Counted from the first letter of the stretch, positions 19,498 through 29,213 are shown. The stretch: 64,000 nt of DNA from RPQJ01 sp963696545 (GCA_963696545.1 CAVOKQ010000013.1:204523-268522), one strand, 5' to 3'. The notes: generated by a model not told the origin, from the sequence alone. Numbers and translations are program-made.

Positions 19498-21104
19498 CGT
19501 GCCGCCTGCCGGCCCTCGTCCTGCACGGTCTCGTGGTAGTCCTCTTCCGTATTGACCGCCCACAGCGCGGACTTGTCGGAACTGCCAGCTTGCAGCGCCT
19601 CGACCGCTGCCTTGGCGGCCAGCATCGAGTGATCCTGGTTGTTGTAGCGGTGCATGCCGTTGCGGCCGACGGCGAACAGGTTCGGGAACTGGTCCAGGCA
19701 GTCCCTGACACGACCGATGTTGCGGTACTCCCCGAAGTAAGCAGGATAGGCCTTGGGCACCCTCACCACGTGACCATCCAGCACGTCACCCAGGTCGATC
19801 AGGCCGATCCTGGCCAGTTCCTCGGCTGCGAAGCCCAGGAACTTCGAGTCATCCATGCCCCAGAGTGCATCCCCGTCGTTGCAGAAATACTCCAGCCCGA
19901 GCGACACCGTGTCCGGGTCCGCCACGAGGTACGGGCTCCAGTTGTTGAAGATCTGCAGGCGTCCGAGGCGGACGTCCGGCTCCTGGATGTAGATCCAGTT
20001 GTCGGGCGGCATGTTGGCCCCGGCCTCGATGGAGCCGCGGCCGGTGTCCCGCATCCGCCGCACGACCAGTCCCGCCGTCATGAAATCCCGATACGGCAGT
20101 TGCGACGCGATTCTGGCGACCGATTCGTCCTCGGGCTGCAGCAGTCGCGCCAGTTCTGCCAGCGGCATCGTGGAAACCAGGGCGCTGCAGTCCTGCCTGA
20201 ATCGTTCACCGGTTTCCAGGTTCTCGACATCGACTCCGGTCACGGTCGTTCCGCGCCGATGAATCGCGACGACCTTGTGCCGCAGCTGCAGCGAGCCACC
20301 CGCGGCGACGACCCTGTCGGCAACCTCTTCCCACATCTGCCCCGGCCCCAGCTTCGGGTACAGGAATCGCTCTATCAGGCTCGTTTCGACGTCCTTCTGC
20401 GAGACGTCGCCTTGCGCGCGGAATGCCGATCTCACCGCGTGCTTGAGGGCCTCGGTGATCGACAGGCCTTTCACTCTTTGCGCGCCCCACTCGGCAGAGA
20501 TCTCCGTGCACGGCACGCCCCAGACCTTCTCGGTGTAGTCCTTGAAGAATGTCAGGTAGAGGCGCTCGCCGAAGCGATTGATGAAGAAGTCCTCGAGGGT
20601 CGCCTCGTTGGCGCGAGGCAAGAGCCGGGCCTTGGCGTAGCTGGCACCGATGCGTCCCGCGCTGACGAGGCCGAGGTTGGCCAGGGTCCGCGTGTTCAGT
20701 TTCAGCGGGTAGTCGAAGAACTTCCTGCGGTAGAAGATCCGTGACAACCGCGGCCTGACGAGCATGCAGCGGTCAGTCGGCTTGCCCGGGGTCATACGAG
20801 CCGGGGTGAAGTCCCGCCGCTCGTTCTGGTAGCCCAGCGTCACCGCTCCGGCGGACGAATCATCGGACGCGACCGGAAGGATTTCCTGCCACCAGTTCAT
20901 GACCCAGTCGGACTTCGAGAAGAACCTGTGCCCACCGAGGTCCATGCGATTGCCGCGGTAGCGCACCGTCTTCGAGATGCCGCCCACCTGCGAGTCGGCC
21001 TCGAAGACCACGGGCCGGTACCCGGTGTGTCGCAACATCTCGAGCGCCGCAGTCAGTCCGGCCGGCCCGGCCCCTGCAATGACGGCAACAGGTGAATCTG
21101 CCAT
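19494..21104 (-). CDS. FAD-dependent amine oxidase / UDP-galactopyranose-mutase-like protein
   Basis: A 536-residue flavoprotein. The FAD dinucleotide motif is AVIAGAGPAGLTAALEML (about residues 7-24) with the acidic end VVFEAD, then the family segment RYRGNRMDLGGHRFFSKSDWVMNWW, and near the C-terminus LFAVGRNGMHRYNNQDHSMLAA, which closes the FAD site. The pattern matches NAD(P)-binding amine oxidases annotated in polysaccharide clusters as protoporphyrinogen-oxidase-like or mutase-like; the actual reaction is unknown. It ends 116 bases before the pilA sigma-54 box and is read in the same direction, so read-through into pilA is possible. Confidence 0.82.
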   Translation of the reverse strand: MADSPVAVIAGAGPAGLTAALEMLRHTGYRPVVFEADSQVGGISKTVRYRGNRMDLGGHRFFSKSDWVMNWWQEILPVASDDSSAGAVTLGYQNERRDFTPARMTPGKPTDRCMLVRPRLSRIFYRRKFFDYPLKLNTRTLANLGLVSAGRIGASYAKARLLPRANEATLEDFFINRFGERLYLTFFKDYTEKVWGVPCTEISAEWGAQRVKGLSITEALKHAVRSAFRAQGDVSQKDVETSLIERFLYPKLGPGQMWEEVADRVVAAGGSLQLRHKVVAIHRRGTTVTGVDVENLETGERFRQDCSALVSTMPLAELARLLQPEDESVARIASQLPYRDFMTAGLVVRRMRDTGRGSIEAGANMPPDNWIYIQEPDVRLGRLQIFNNWSPYLVADPDTVSLGLEYFCNDGDALWGMDDSKFLGFAAEELARIGLIDLGDVLDGHVVRVPKAYPAYFGEYRNIGRVRDCLDQFPNLFAVGRNGMHRYNNQDHSMLAAKAAVEALQAGSSDKSALWAVNTEEDYHETVQDEGRQAAR

Positions 21105-21201
21105 GGCTGCTAAACCTGCCTATTCTGGAAAGTCATCGAGGGCGAATCGCGGACGGTGATCCATTTGCGATCGCGGGCGTGCAGTCTGCGCGACATTTCT
21201 T

Positions 21202-21609
21202 CTAGCCCCGTGCGCCGGTAGGTGCCGGCGTGAACAGCGCCAGGCGGCGCAACGCATAATTGAGTGTGAACGTGATTCCGCCAGCGAGCACCTTCACGAC
21301 AAGGTAGTGCAGCCCCAGCCACTCGACGCCGGCGTACATGGCACCGGTATTGACCGCGAGGCCAATGGCGCCAATGGCTGCGAAACCAGCGAACTCGACG
21401 CGACGATCGTCAATCCTGCGAAAGCGGAAGACGTACCTGACCGAAAGCAGGTACGCCACGGCCGCACCGACGACGAAGGCCACGGCGGCCGCCACCAGGT
21501 AGTGCCAGTGGAGAACCTGCACCAGGAAAGCGAGCGTCCCGAAATCGCAGGCGAAGGCGACGCCAGAGGCTGCGGCATATGCGAGCAATTCCCGGGCGAG
21601 GCGCATCAT
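21202..21609 (-). CDS. GtrA-family membrane protein (second copy)
   Basis: A 135-residue four-helix protein of the GtrA flippase-like family: AREL-LAYAAASGVAFACDFGTLAFL, then VRYVFRFRRIDD in the central loop and FTLNYALRRLALF at the end. It is only distantly similar by eye to the copy at 16.3 kb, so it is probably not a recent duplicate. Its start overlaps the stop of the upstream 628-residue membrane protein by four bases (ATGA), which indicates translational coupling. It probably moves a lipid-linked sugar for the same glycan pathway. Confidence 0.83.
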   Translation of the reverse strand: MMRLARELLAYAAASGVAFACDFGTLAFLVQVLHWHYLVAAAVAFVVGAAVAYLLSVRYVFRFRRIDDRRVEFAGFAAIGAIGLAVNTGAMYAGVEWLGLHYLVVKVLAGGITFTLNYALRRLALFTPAPTGARG

Positions 21610-23492
21610 GTGGCGGCGCTCGCCTGTCGATACACGTTGCAGTCATACAGCCACACGAACTGGCCGCGCCGCGGCCATTCGTGCATGCCTGCAGTCGGGC
21701 CGACCTGGCTTCCGGCAACGACGAACCCGAGTTGCCTGTCCCCACAGATCCGGGTCAGCGCATCGCGGGAAAACGGCTTGGCTGCCCCCCTCCTTGCGCC
21801 ACCCACGATCAGGAAGTCCTGGTCGCCCAAGGGCTCCAGGACGCGAGTGCGGCGGTCGATCTCGATGGCCAGCTGGCGCGAAAAAAGCAGGCCCGCGCTC
21901 TGGGAGAGCGACATGTAACTGGGTCTTTCCAGCAGAAGCCACGTCGAAACAGGGTTCCAGAGCCACAGTACCTCGCCACCAGGCGCGACGATCGCGCGCC
22001 AGTCCCGGAAATCGACGTACGTCGACTGCGCGAACGCGCGCTTCGACCACTGGTCGATCGTCGGCCCGGCGGTCAGAGGTACGAGAACGGCCAGCAGGCA
22101 GCTCAGCAGTAAAGCAGCAACCCGCGCAGGCGCCCTGATGGCAATGAGCCAGAGACACGTCACGACCACGGCGGCGGGAGCCATCAGGCCGAATACGTTG
22201 CGGATTTTCTCGATCGCGAGCGGCTCCTTGCCGAGGTCGAGGTTCCACTGCATGACCGTGTGCACATTACTGACGGTCCACACGAGCGTGATCATGGCGA
22301 CCCCGAGTCCCAGCAATCGCAGCAGCTTCAATGCCTGGGCGGAGACCCTGTGCCGGACGATCCAGATCGCAAGACTCAGCGCCGCGAGCGGGCCGCCGGC
22401 CACTTCGAGCAACAACCACGCGCTGCAAAGCAGCACCGCGGACACCCGAGCGGACCTTTGCTCCAGCCAAAGCGCCTGGATGATGGCGGGCAGGCAGATG
22501 AGTGCGATGACGCCGCCCAGCCAGAGCCAGCGCCACGGTTGCCCCTGAAGCAGGATCTGGATCGGAAAAATCTCGGTCGAGAAACTGAGGAGCACGCCGG
22601 TCACGCAGATGATCAGCATGGCGCGGCACACGGCGGCAATGGTGCTGTCCCCCTGGATCAGCGCGCCGAGCGCCAGCGTCGATACGACGACCGCCGTACG
22701 GTTCCAGCCGTCGAGCGACCAGGTTGTCGGAAAGAGGTAATAGCTTCGCAGCCTGATGATCGAAAGCCATTCGTCATCGACCAGGCGCAATGGGCCAAAA
22801 GGGCGCGCCAGGGCGACGAAAACCGCGACTGCAAAGCCGATGCCGGCCGCCGCAAACAGGATGCGATGCTTCTGCCGCGGCACTGCAAGCAGCGCGATCA
22901 GGGCAATGACCGGTACGGCCATCAGTGGGTGGAGGAGCGCGGCGAACAGCAGCAGGGCAACACATAGCACCCGGCGTTGCGACAGCCACGCGGCTATGGC
23001 GCACAGTCCGATCGCCTCGGCCGGGAGGCGTGCGGTCAGGAATTCCTCAGCGGTCTTGAATACCTGAAACCCGCCGTAATACAGCTCGCAAACGATCAGC
23101 AGGCCGGTTCCGAGCCACGCGATGGACGGGCCTGCGAGGCGGTTGGCGACCAGCCAGGCGCCGCAGAAATAGAGCGCGGTGCTCGCGAGCGTCAGCAGGC
23201 TGGCGGCGATGTCCAAGCCGATCCACGCGACCAGGGGGGCGTAGATTGCCGTGAAGACCGTAAAACTGTCCTGGGACCCGAATCGAAAGAAAATGTCGTT
23301 CGAGTACAGGTCCGGGTGCAGGTGGTTGAGTGCCTGCAGCGCGTACAGGTGCGCGTCGTGATCCAGCCCGCGATAGAAGTGTGAGAGGTTCCAGATGACC
23401 GCGTAGCACGCGGTCAGCAGCAAACCGATCGCAAGCCGCGTGATATGCGGATGCGAATTCGGTGTTGCGCTGTTTGCTGGGTCGCTAGTCAT
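21606..23492 (-). CDS. Large multipass membrane protein of unknown function
   Basis: A 628-residue protein with many hydrophobic helices and a soluble C-terminal region (about 540-628). After the first helix comes a loop RGLDHDAHLYALQALNHLHPDLYSNDIFFRFGSQD, whose acidic and His residues recall the first periplasmic loop of GT-C glycosyltransferases, but I cannot assign a family with confidence. ATG 23492 (MTSDPANSA) is preferred since the upstream in-frame stretch is Arg/Cys rich and unlikely to be coding. It is coupled to the GtrA gene downstream by a four-base overlap. A role in lipid-linked glycan assembly is suggested only by its neighbours. Confidence 0.72.
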   Translation of the reverse strand: MTSDPANSATPNSHPHITRLAIGLLLTACYAVIWNLSHFYRGLDHDAHLYALQALNHLHPDLYSNDIFFRFGSQDSFTVFTAIYAPLVAWIGLDIAASLLTLASTALYFCGAWLVANRLAGPSIAWLGTGLLIVCELYYGGFQVFKTAEEFLTARLPAEAIGLCAIAAWLSQRRVLCVALLLFAALLHPLMAVPVIALIALLAVPRQKHRILFAAAGIGFAVAVFVALARPFGPLRLVDDEWLSIIRLRSYYLFPTTWSLDGWNRTAVVVSTLALGALIQGDSTIAAVCRAMLIICVTGVLLSFSTEIFPIQILLQGQPWRWLWLGGVIALICLPAIIQALWLEQRSARVSAVLLCSAWLLLEVAGGPLAALSLAIWIVRHRVSAQALKLLRLLGLGVAMITLVWTVSNVHTVMQWNLDLGKEPLAIEKIRNVFGLMAPAAVVVTCLWLIAIRAPARVAALLLSCLLAVLVPLTAGPTIDQWSKRAFAQSTYVDFRDWRAIVAPGGEVLWLWNPVSTWLLLERPSYMSLSQSAGLLFSRQLAIEIDRRTRVLEPLGDQDFLIVGGARRGAAKPFSRDALTRICGDRQLGFVVAGSQVGPTAGMHEWPRRGQFVWLYDCNVYRQASAAT

Positions 23493-23613
23493 CGCTTCGG
23501 GCCACGGTGCATGCCGGCAACGCTCCCGGCAGGTGCCTGGGAGCGATCGCATTATGTCCAACCCGTCCGGAACGCGGGTGTGACGGACGCCACACCCTGA
23601 CGATGCCATGCCG

Positions 23614-24954
23614 CTACTCGATCCCCAGCTTCTTCACCCGGTACCGGAGCTGCCGGAACGTCATCCCGAGCAGTTCCGCCGCCTTGGTCTTGTTGTACCG
23701 AGTCTGCTCCAGCGCCTTGACGATCGCCTCGCGCTCGATGTGCTCGAGCTGGCCTTCGAGCCCGTCGGCCGTGACGTCCTCCGCCACGGACGGCAACTCG
23801 AGGCCGGCCCCCTGCTTCAACAGGATGTCGTCCGGCACGATCCGGTCGCCGGAGCACAGCGTCACCGCGCGCTCGAGGATGTTCTCGAGTTCGCGCACGT
23901 TGCCTGGATACACGTACGTCAGCAGCTTCTCCAGCGCCTCGTCGCCGATCTGCGGCCGGGGGACGCCGATCTGCTTCGACACGCGGTCGAGCAGCACGTC
24001 CACGAGTTGCGGCACGTCGTCCAGCCGCTCGCGGAGCGCCGGCACGTGCAGCTCGATGACGTTGATCCGGTAATAGAGGTCTTCGCGGAATTTCACCGTC
24101 TTCACGAGCTCGGCGAGGTCCCGATGAGTCGCCGACAGGATCCGCACGTCCACCGGGATCTCGCGGGTCTCGCCCACGGGTCGCACGGCCTTCTCCTGGA
24201 TGACCCGCAGCAGCTTCACCTGCATGTGCAGCGGCAGGTCCGCGACCTCGTCGAGGAACAGCGTGCCGCCCTCGGCGCTGCGGATCAGGCCTTCCTTGTC
24301 GGCAACCGCGCCGGTGAAGCTGCCCTTCTTGTGGCCGAACAGCTCGCTCTCCATCAGCTCGGAGGGGATCGCGCCGCAATTGACCGGCACGAACGGCCCG
24401 TCCCGCCGCGGCCCGGAATCGTGGATCAGCCGCGCGACCAGTTCCTTGCCGGTGCCCGAGTCGCCCGAGATGTGCACCGGCGCCTGCGATCGTGCGACCT
24501 TCGAAATCATCTCGCGCAACTGCTGCATCGGCTTCGACGTGCCGAGCAGGGTCAGCGTCGCGCGGCGGCTGGTTTCCTCGAGGTTTTCCCCGAGTCGGAG
24601 CGTCGCCGCGACGAGCTTGCGCAGTGCCGCGAGGTCGAGCGGCTTGGAGATGAAATCGAATGCCCCGAGCTTCAGGGCCCGGACGGCCGCTTCGACGTTG
24701 CCGTGTGCAGTGATGACAGCCACCGGCACACCCGGACGGTGGGTCTGGATCCACTCCACCAGGTCGAGCCCGTCGCCGTCCGGAAGGCGCATGTCGGTGA
24801 GCACGAGGTCGTACTTCTCGCCGCCGAGCTTCTTCACGGCCGTGCCATGGTCACCGGCCGTGTCGACCTCGATGCTCATGCGGCCCAGCGTGATCGCGAG
24901 CAGTTCGCGGATGTCGGGTTCGTCGTCGACGACCAGGGCTCGGCGGGTACGCAT
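23614..24954 (-). CDS. pilR: PilR sigma-54-dependent response regulator
   Basis: A 446-residue NtrC-type activator. The receiver domain (1-120) has the phosphorylation site D54 in VLTDMRLPDG. The AAA+ domain has Walker A GDSGTGKE (164-171), the sigma-54 contact loop as GSFTGA (211-216; Ser replaces the usual Ala) and Walker B LFLDEV (232-237). A Fis-type helix-turn-helix closes the protein (NKTKAAELLGMTFRQLRYRV). It would activate the pilA promoter at 19.36 kb. It is read in the same direction as pilS, which lies upstream with a gap of about 255 bp. Confidence 0.95.
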   Translation of the reverse strand: MRTRRALVVDDEPDIRELLAITLGRMSIEVDTAGDHGTAVKKLGGEKYDLVLTDMRLPDGDGLDLVEWIQTHRPGVPVAVITAHGNVEAAVRALKLGAFDFISKPLDLAALRKLVAATLRLGENLEETSRRATLTLLGTSKPMQQLREMISKVARSQAPVHISGDSGTGKELVARLIHDSGPRRDGPFVPVNCGAIPSELMESELFGHKKGSFTGAVADKEGLIRSAEGGTLFLDEVADLPLHMQVKLLRVIQEKAVRPVGETREIPVDVRILSATHRDLAELVKTVKFREDLYYRINVIELHVPALRERLDDVPQLVDVLLDRVSKQIGVPRPQIGDEALEKLLTYVYPGNVRELENILERAVTLCSGDRIVPDDILLKQGAGLELPSVAEDVTADGLEGQLEHIEREAIVKALEQTRYNKTKAAELLGMTFRQLRYRVKKLGIE

Positions 24955-25022
24955 CGGCGGGTGCAGGTCTCGGTCGGATGGGATCTCTGAACGTGTCGAG
25001 TATAACGGCTCGCAGGCAGGCT

Positions 25023-25145
25023 TCAGGGGAGACCGAGCGCCAGTCGCAGTCCCTGGGCCACGCGTTCCGCCTGGTCACGTGCCAGCTTGCCCGCTCGGGA
25101 GGTCAGCAATCGCTGGTCCAGGGTCAGCAACCGGGAGACATTCAT
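25023..25145 (-). CDS. Possible 40-residue protein between pilS and pilR
   Basis: A short frame with GC-rich third positions encodes MNVSRLLTLDQRLLTSRAGK and then a charged, Leu-rich helix ending LRLALGLP. It lies in the unusual 255-bp gap between pilS and pilR, same strand. I see no good ribosome-binding site and no family match. It could be coding or simply an open stretch in GC-rich DNA. Confidence 0.25.
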   Translation of the reverse strand: MNVSRLLTLDQRLLTSRAGKLARDQAERVAQGLRLALGLP

Positions 25146-25209
25146 CACATGGTTGAATCAGGCGGAAACGTGCGAATTCACTCCGCGAGCGATCAGGCTG
25201 CCGGGGGCG

Positions 25210-26840
25210 TCACTCCCAACGCTGCGGATCGGCAAAGATGATGCGGAAGATGCTGCCGCCGCCAGCGCGGGCCTCGTAGGCCAGCAGTGCGCCGTTCGTC
25301 TGGCACAGCTCGCGCGAGATGAAGAGCCCGAGTCCCGTTCCGCCCGCCTTGTCGGTGAAGAACGGCTCGAAGATCCGTTCCGCATTGGCGGGATCGATGC
25401 CGACGCCGCGGTCGGCGATTTCGAGGAATGGCCGTCCGGTCGAGGCGATCCGGCCCGTCCGCAACACGACGGTTGCCGAATCCCCTGCGGCCGCGTGCTT
25501 CAGGGCGTTGTCGCACAGGTTCCAGACGACCTGGTGCAGGTGGGTCGGATCGAACTGCACCTCGCACTTCGCCGGCGTCCGGCTGCAGCTGGAACGATGC
25601 CGGGTCCACCTGCAGGGTCGCGACGAACTCCGGCACGAAATTCGCGAGCCACTGCTTGAGGTCGATCCGCTCCTGCCGCGTCGTCTCGCGTCGCGACAAC
25701 TGCAGCACGCTCTCGATGATCTGGCTCACCCGGACCGCGTTCTTCTCGATGATGTCCGTGAGATGCCGATCGTCCGCGCCAAGCACCGGCGATTCGCGCA
25801 GCAGCTGGCCCGGCGTGGCTCATGGCGCCAACGGGATTGCGGATCTCGTGCGCGATACTGGCGCTCAGTCGGCCGAGCGAGGCGAGCTTCGACTGCTGCA
25901 CGCGCTCGGCCACCGCGCTCGTGTCCTCGAGGAACACCAGCACCGGGCCCGGTCCGGTCTCGGACAGCGGTACGAAATGCGGCCGGATCACGGTGCCGCC
26001 ATCGGCGGACACCACTTCACCGGTTGAATCGCGACGATCCGACACCTGCCGTCGCCAGGTCTCGAGCAGGTAGATCAGCCGCGGCGACACCTCGCCCAGC
26101 AGTTCTCCGGCCTCCACGGGCCCGTCCTTCAGCAGGCGTGCGGCCGTGCCATTGATGAGCCGGATCCGGTCCTCGGTGTCCACCACGAGGATGCTCTCGC
26201 GCAGGTGCTGCACGATGAACTCGTTCAGCTCGTTCAGGTTCGCGAGGTCGATGTCGCGCTGCTTCACCAGCGCCTCGCTTTCCCGCAGTCGATTCGCGAG
26301 CGGCATCGCGACCAGCGTGATCGCGAACAGGCTCGCCCCGGTCAGGCCGGCGACGAGGAAATCTGCGCTCGAGCCGATGCCCGCGAGACTGGCCACCGCA
26401 GTCTGGAAGAGCAGGGCGATGGCGATCAGTGACGTGACCAGCAGCGCGAGGCGCGGCGCGACGATCGTGGCCGTCGCTCCAGCGGGCAGGATCAGCAGCG
26501 TGCCGAGGCCGCTCGTTACGCCGCCGCTCGCATGGATCAGCAGGATGATCGCCACGGTGTCGACGACGACCTGGAACAGCGCCAGCCACTGCACGGACGG
26601 CCAGCGGCGCTGGATCGGCTGCATCGAGATCAGGCCGAACGAGAAGTACGCGGCGCAGATGCCGATGAACAGGCCCGGGTCGTGCGCGCCGACACTGCGG
26701 GTCGGAGCGTCGAAGAAGAACACCAGCAGCAGCACCATCGGCGCGATCAGCCGGAAGATGTTCATCAGCGCGAGTACGCGCCAGGGCAGCTCGGCGGCAG
26801 CCGACTCCGGGGACGGGGCGGATCGCAGGATGGGCGCCAT
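25210..26840 (-). CDS. pilS: PilS sensor histidine kinase (two apparent frameshifts)
   Basis: The membrane sensor partner of PilR. The N-terminal half has about six transmembrane helices (residues 20-190), then a PAS-like region (LNEFIVQHLRESILVVDTEDRIRLINGTA) and the H-box SASIAHEIRNPVGAMSHAG. The frame breaks near 25806-25810, where one extra G fits, and again near 25565-25575. The middle piece carries DIIEKNAVRVSQIIESVLQLSRRE; the last carries the N-box FDPTHLHQVVWNLCDNALKH and the G1/G2 boxes IADRGVGID and GGTGLGLFIS. Removing two bases gives about 542 residues. Everything expected is present, so error is more likely than loss. Divergent from sucC. Confidence 0.88.
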
Positions 26841-26863
26841 GAACCGGGACTGTAGCAGAGCGT

Positions 26864-26904
26864 GACATTCCCCTTTTTAGCCGCGCGCAAAGATCGGGAA
26901 TGTC
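26864..26904. repeat. Short inverted repeat between pilS and sucC
   Basis: GACATTCCC (26864-26872) and GGGAATGTC (26896-26904) form a 9-bp inverted repeat separated by 23 bases. It lies in the 108-bp region between the divergent pilS and sucC starts. It may be an operator or one end of a degraded repeat; the sequence does not decide. Confidence 0.45.
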
Positions 26905-26948
26905 CCCTAAACTACCCGACTTCCTACCCCAGCCTGGCCGGACGCCGC

Positions 26949-28117
26949 ATGAACCTGCACGAATACCAGTCCAAGCAACTGTTCGCCCGTTACGGCATCC
27001 CCGTGCCGACCGGCTTCGTCGCCTCGACGCCCGAGGAGGCCGCGGACGCCGCGCGTCGCCTGGGCGGCGGCATCTGGGTGGTCAAGGCGCAGGTCCATGC
27101 CGGCGGCCGCGGCAAGGCAGGCGGCGTCAAGCTCGCCAGGACGGTTGCCGACGTCACGGCCGCGGCTGAGGGCATGCTGGGCAAGCGGCTCACGACCAAG
27201 CAGACCGGCCCCGAAGGCCTGCCGATCAACCAGGTCTACGTCGAGTCCGGCTCGAAGATCGAGCGCGAGCTGTACCTGAGCCTGCTGCTCAACCGCGACA
27301 CGGGCCGGATCGCATTCGTCGCCTCGGCGGCCGGCGGCATGGACATCGAGGAAGTGGCCGCGAAGACGCCGGAGAAGATCATCCGCGTCGAGATCCACCC
27401 GGCGGCCGGCCTGCAGGGCTCGCACTGTCGCGTGCTCGGTTACGGCCTCGGGCTCAAGGGCGAGCAGGTCGCCGAGTTCGAGACGATCGCGCGCGGCCTG
27501 TACAAGCTCTACCTGGAGTGCGACGCGAGCCTGGTCGAAATCAATCCGCTGATCGTCACCGGCGACGGCCACGTGCTCGCGCTCGACGGCAAGATCGACA
27601 TCGAGGACAACGCGCTGTTCCGCCAGCGGGACCTGGTCGCGATGCGCGACACGTCGCAGGAAGACGAGATGGAGCGTATCGCCGGCGAGGCGGACCTCAA
27701 CTACGTCTCGCTCGACGGCAACATCGCCTGCATGGTGAATGGTGCCGGCCTGGCGATGGCGACCATGGACCTGATCAAGCTGCACGGCGGCTAGCCCGCG
27801 AATTTCCTGGACGTCGGCGGCGGCGCCACACGCGAGCGCGTCACGACAGCCTTCAAGCTGATCCTGCAGAACCCGAAGGTGAAGGCGATCCTCGTCAACA
27901 TCTTCGGCGGCATCGTGCGCTGCGACATGATCGCCGAGGGCGTGATCGGCGCGGTGCGCGACGTCGGCTTGCAGTGCCGGTGGTGGTGCGCCTCGAGGGC
28001 ACCAATGTCGAGCAGGGCCGCAAGCTGCTCAAAGACAGCGGCCTCGCCATCATCGCCGCCGCGGACCTCACCGATGCCGCGCAGAAAGTCGTCGCCGCCG
28101 CGCGCGCCAGCAAGTGA
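26949..28117 (+). CDS. sucC: SucC succinyl-CoA synthetase beta subunit (nonsense codon plus frameshift)
   Basis: ATP-grasp subunit of the TCA-cycle enzyme that makes succinate and ATP/GTP. The start MNLHEYQSKQLFARYGIPVPTG is canonical, with the ATP-grasp core VKAQVHAGGRGKAGGVKLA and VEINPLIV. In HGG-x-PANFLDVGGGAT a TAG (27792-27794) replaces the Glu codon of the family. The same frame then continues correctly to VNIFGGIVRCDMIAEG. One base is missing near 27976 (CAG-TG where CAG-GTG is expected). With both corrected the protein has 389 residues, the normal length, ending DAAQKVVAAARASK. sucD follows after ten bases. Confidence 0.9.
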
Positions 28118-28127
28118 GAATTTCCCC

Positions 28128-29173
28128 ATGAGCATCCTCGTCAACAAGAACACCCGCGTCATCTGCCAGGGCTTCACCGGCAAGCAGGGCACGTTCCACG
28201 CCCAGCAGTGCCTCGAGTACGGCACGAAGCTCGTCGGCGGCGTCACGCCCGGTCGCGGCGGCGAGACGCATCTCGGCCTGCCGGTGTTCAACACCGTGCG
28301 CGACGCGGTCGCGAAGACCGGCGCCAACGCGACGATGATCTACGTGCCGGCCGCCTTCGCGGCCGACGCGATCCTCGAGGCGGCGGATGCCGGCATCGAG
28401 CTGATCGTGTGCATCACCGAGGGCATCCCGGTGCTCGACATGGTCAAGGTGAAGGCCGCGCTCAAGGACTCGACGTCGCGGCTGATCGGCCCGAACTGCC
28501 CGGGCGTCATCACGCCGGGCGAATGCAAGATCGGCATCATGCCGGGCTTCATCCACAAGCCGGGCAAGGTCGGCATCGTCTCGCGCTCGGGCACGCTCAC
28601 TTACGAAGCCGTGTACCAGACCACGCACAACGGCCTCGGCCAGACCACCTGCGTCGGCATCGGCGGCGATCCGGTGCGCGGCATGAACTTCATCGACTGC
28701 TCGAGCTGTTCCAGCAGGACCCGCAGACCGAAGGCATCATCATGGTCGGCGAGATCGGCGGCAGCGACGAGGAGGCGGGCGCGGACTACATCCGCAAGCA
28801 CGTCACCAAGCCGGTGGTCGCCTACATCGCCGGCGTCACGGCGCCGCCGGGCAAGCGCATGGGTCATGCGGGTGCGATCATCTCCGGCGGCAAGGGCACC
28901 GCGGCGGCCAAGTTCGCCGCGCTCGAGGCGGCCCGGGTCACCACCGTTCGTTCGCCCGCGGAACTCGGTTCGGCGCTGGCGAAGCGCATGGCGGGGAGCC
29001 GGCCGAAGGCTGTTGCGAAGCCCGTCGCGCAGCCGGTTGCAAAGGCTGTGGCGAAAGCGAAGGCGAAGGCGAAGTTGAAGGCGGCGACACGGGCCAAGCC
29101 GAAAGCCACGGCCAGGACAAAGGTCAGCCGCAAGGCGAAGGCCAAGGTGCCGGCGCGCAAGGGCCGTCGATAG
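28128..29173 (+). CDS. sucD: SucD succinyl-CoA synthetase alpha subunit with basic C-terminal tail (one frameshift)
   Basis: The alpha subunit carries the CoA site and the phospho-His. MSILVNKNTRVICQGFTGKQGTFH, GGVTPGRGG and GPNCPGVITPGE are canonical. A single C appears missing near 28700 (TGC-TC where TGC-CTC restores FIDCLELFQQDPQTEG). The phospho-His region KRMGHAGAIISGGKGTA lies in the restored frame. After the normal end (LGSALAKRM) the same frame runs on for about 58 residues, almost all Lys, Ala, Pro, Arg and Val (repeats such as AKAKAKAK and KATARTK), ending KVPARKGRR. Corrected length is about 348 residues, against about 289 in E. coli. The tail resembles histone H1-like or AlgP-type tails. 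Confidence 0.88.
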
Positions 29174-29213
29174 GCTGGCGGCGCGTCGTGGGGCCGCAGG
29201 CCTCGCCCTCGAC

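Noticed and set aside
27792..27794. In-frame TAG in sucC read as stop-codon recoding (for example pyrrolysine)
   Set aside because: The site is a universal Glu, there is no recoding machinery or element in view, and a frameshift follows soon after, so error or mutation is simpler.
29000..29173. The Lys/Ala-rich stretch as a separate histone H1-like gene
   Set aside because: It has no own start or ribosome-binding site and follows in frame from the corrected SucD sequence.
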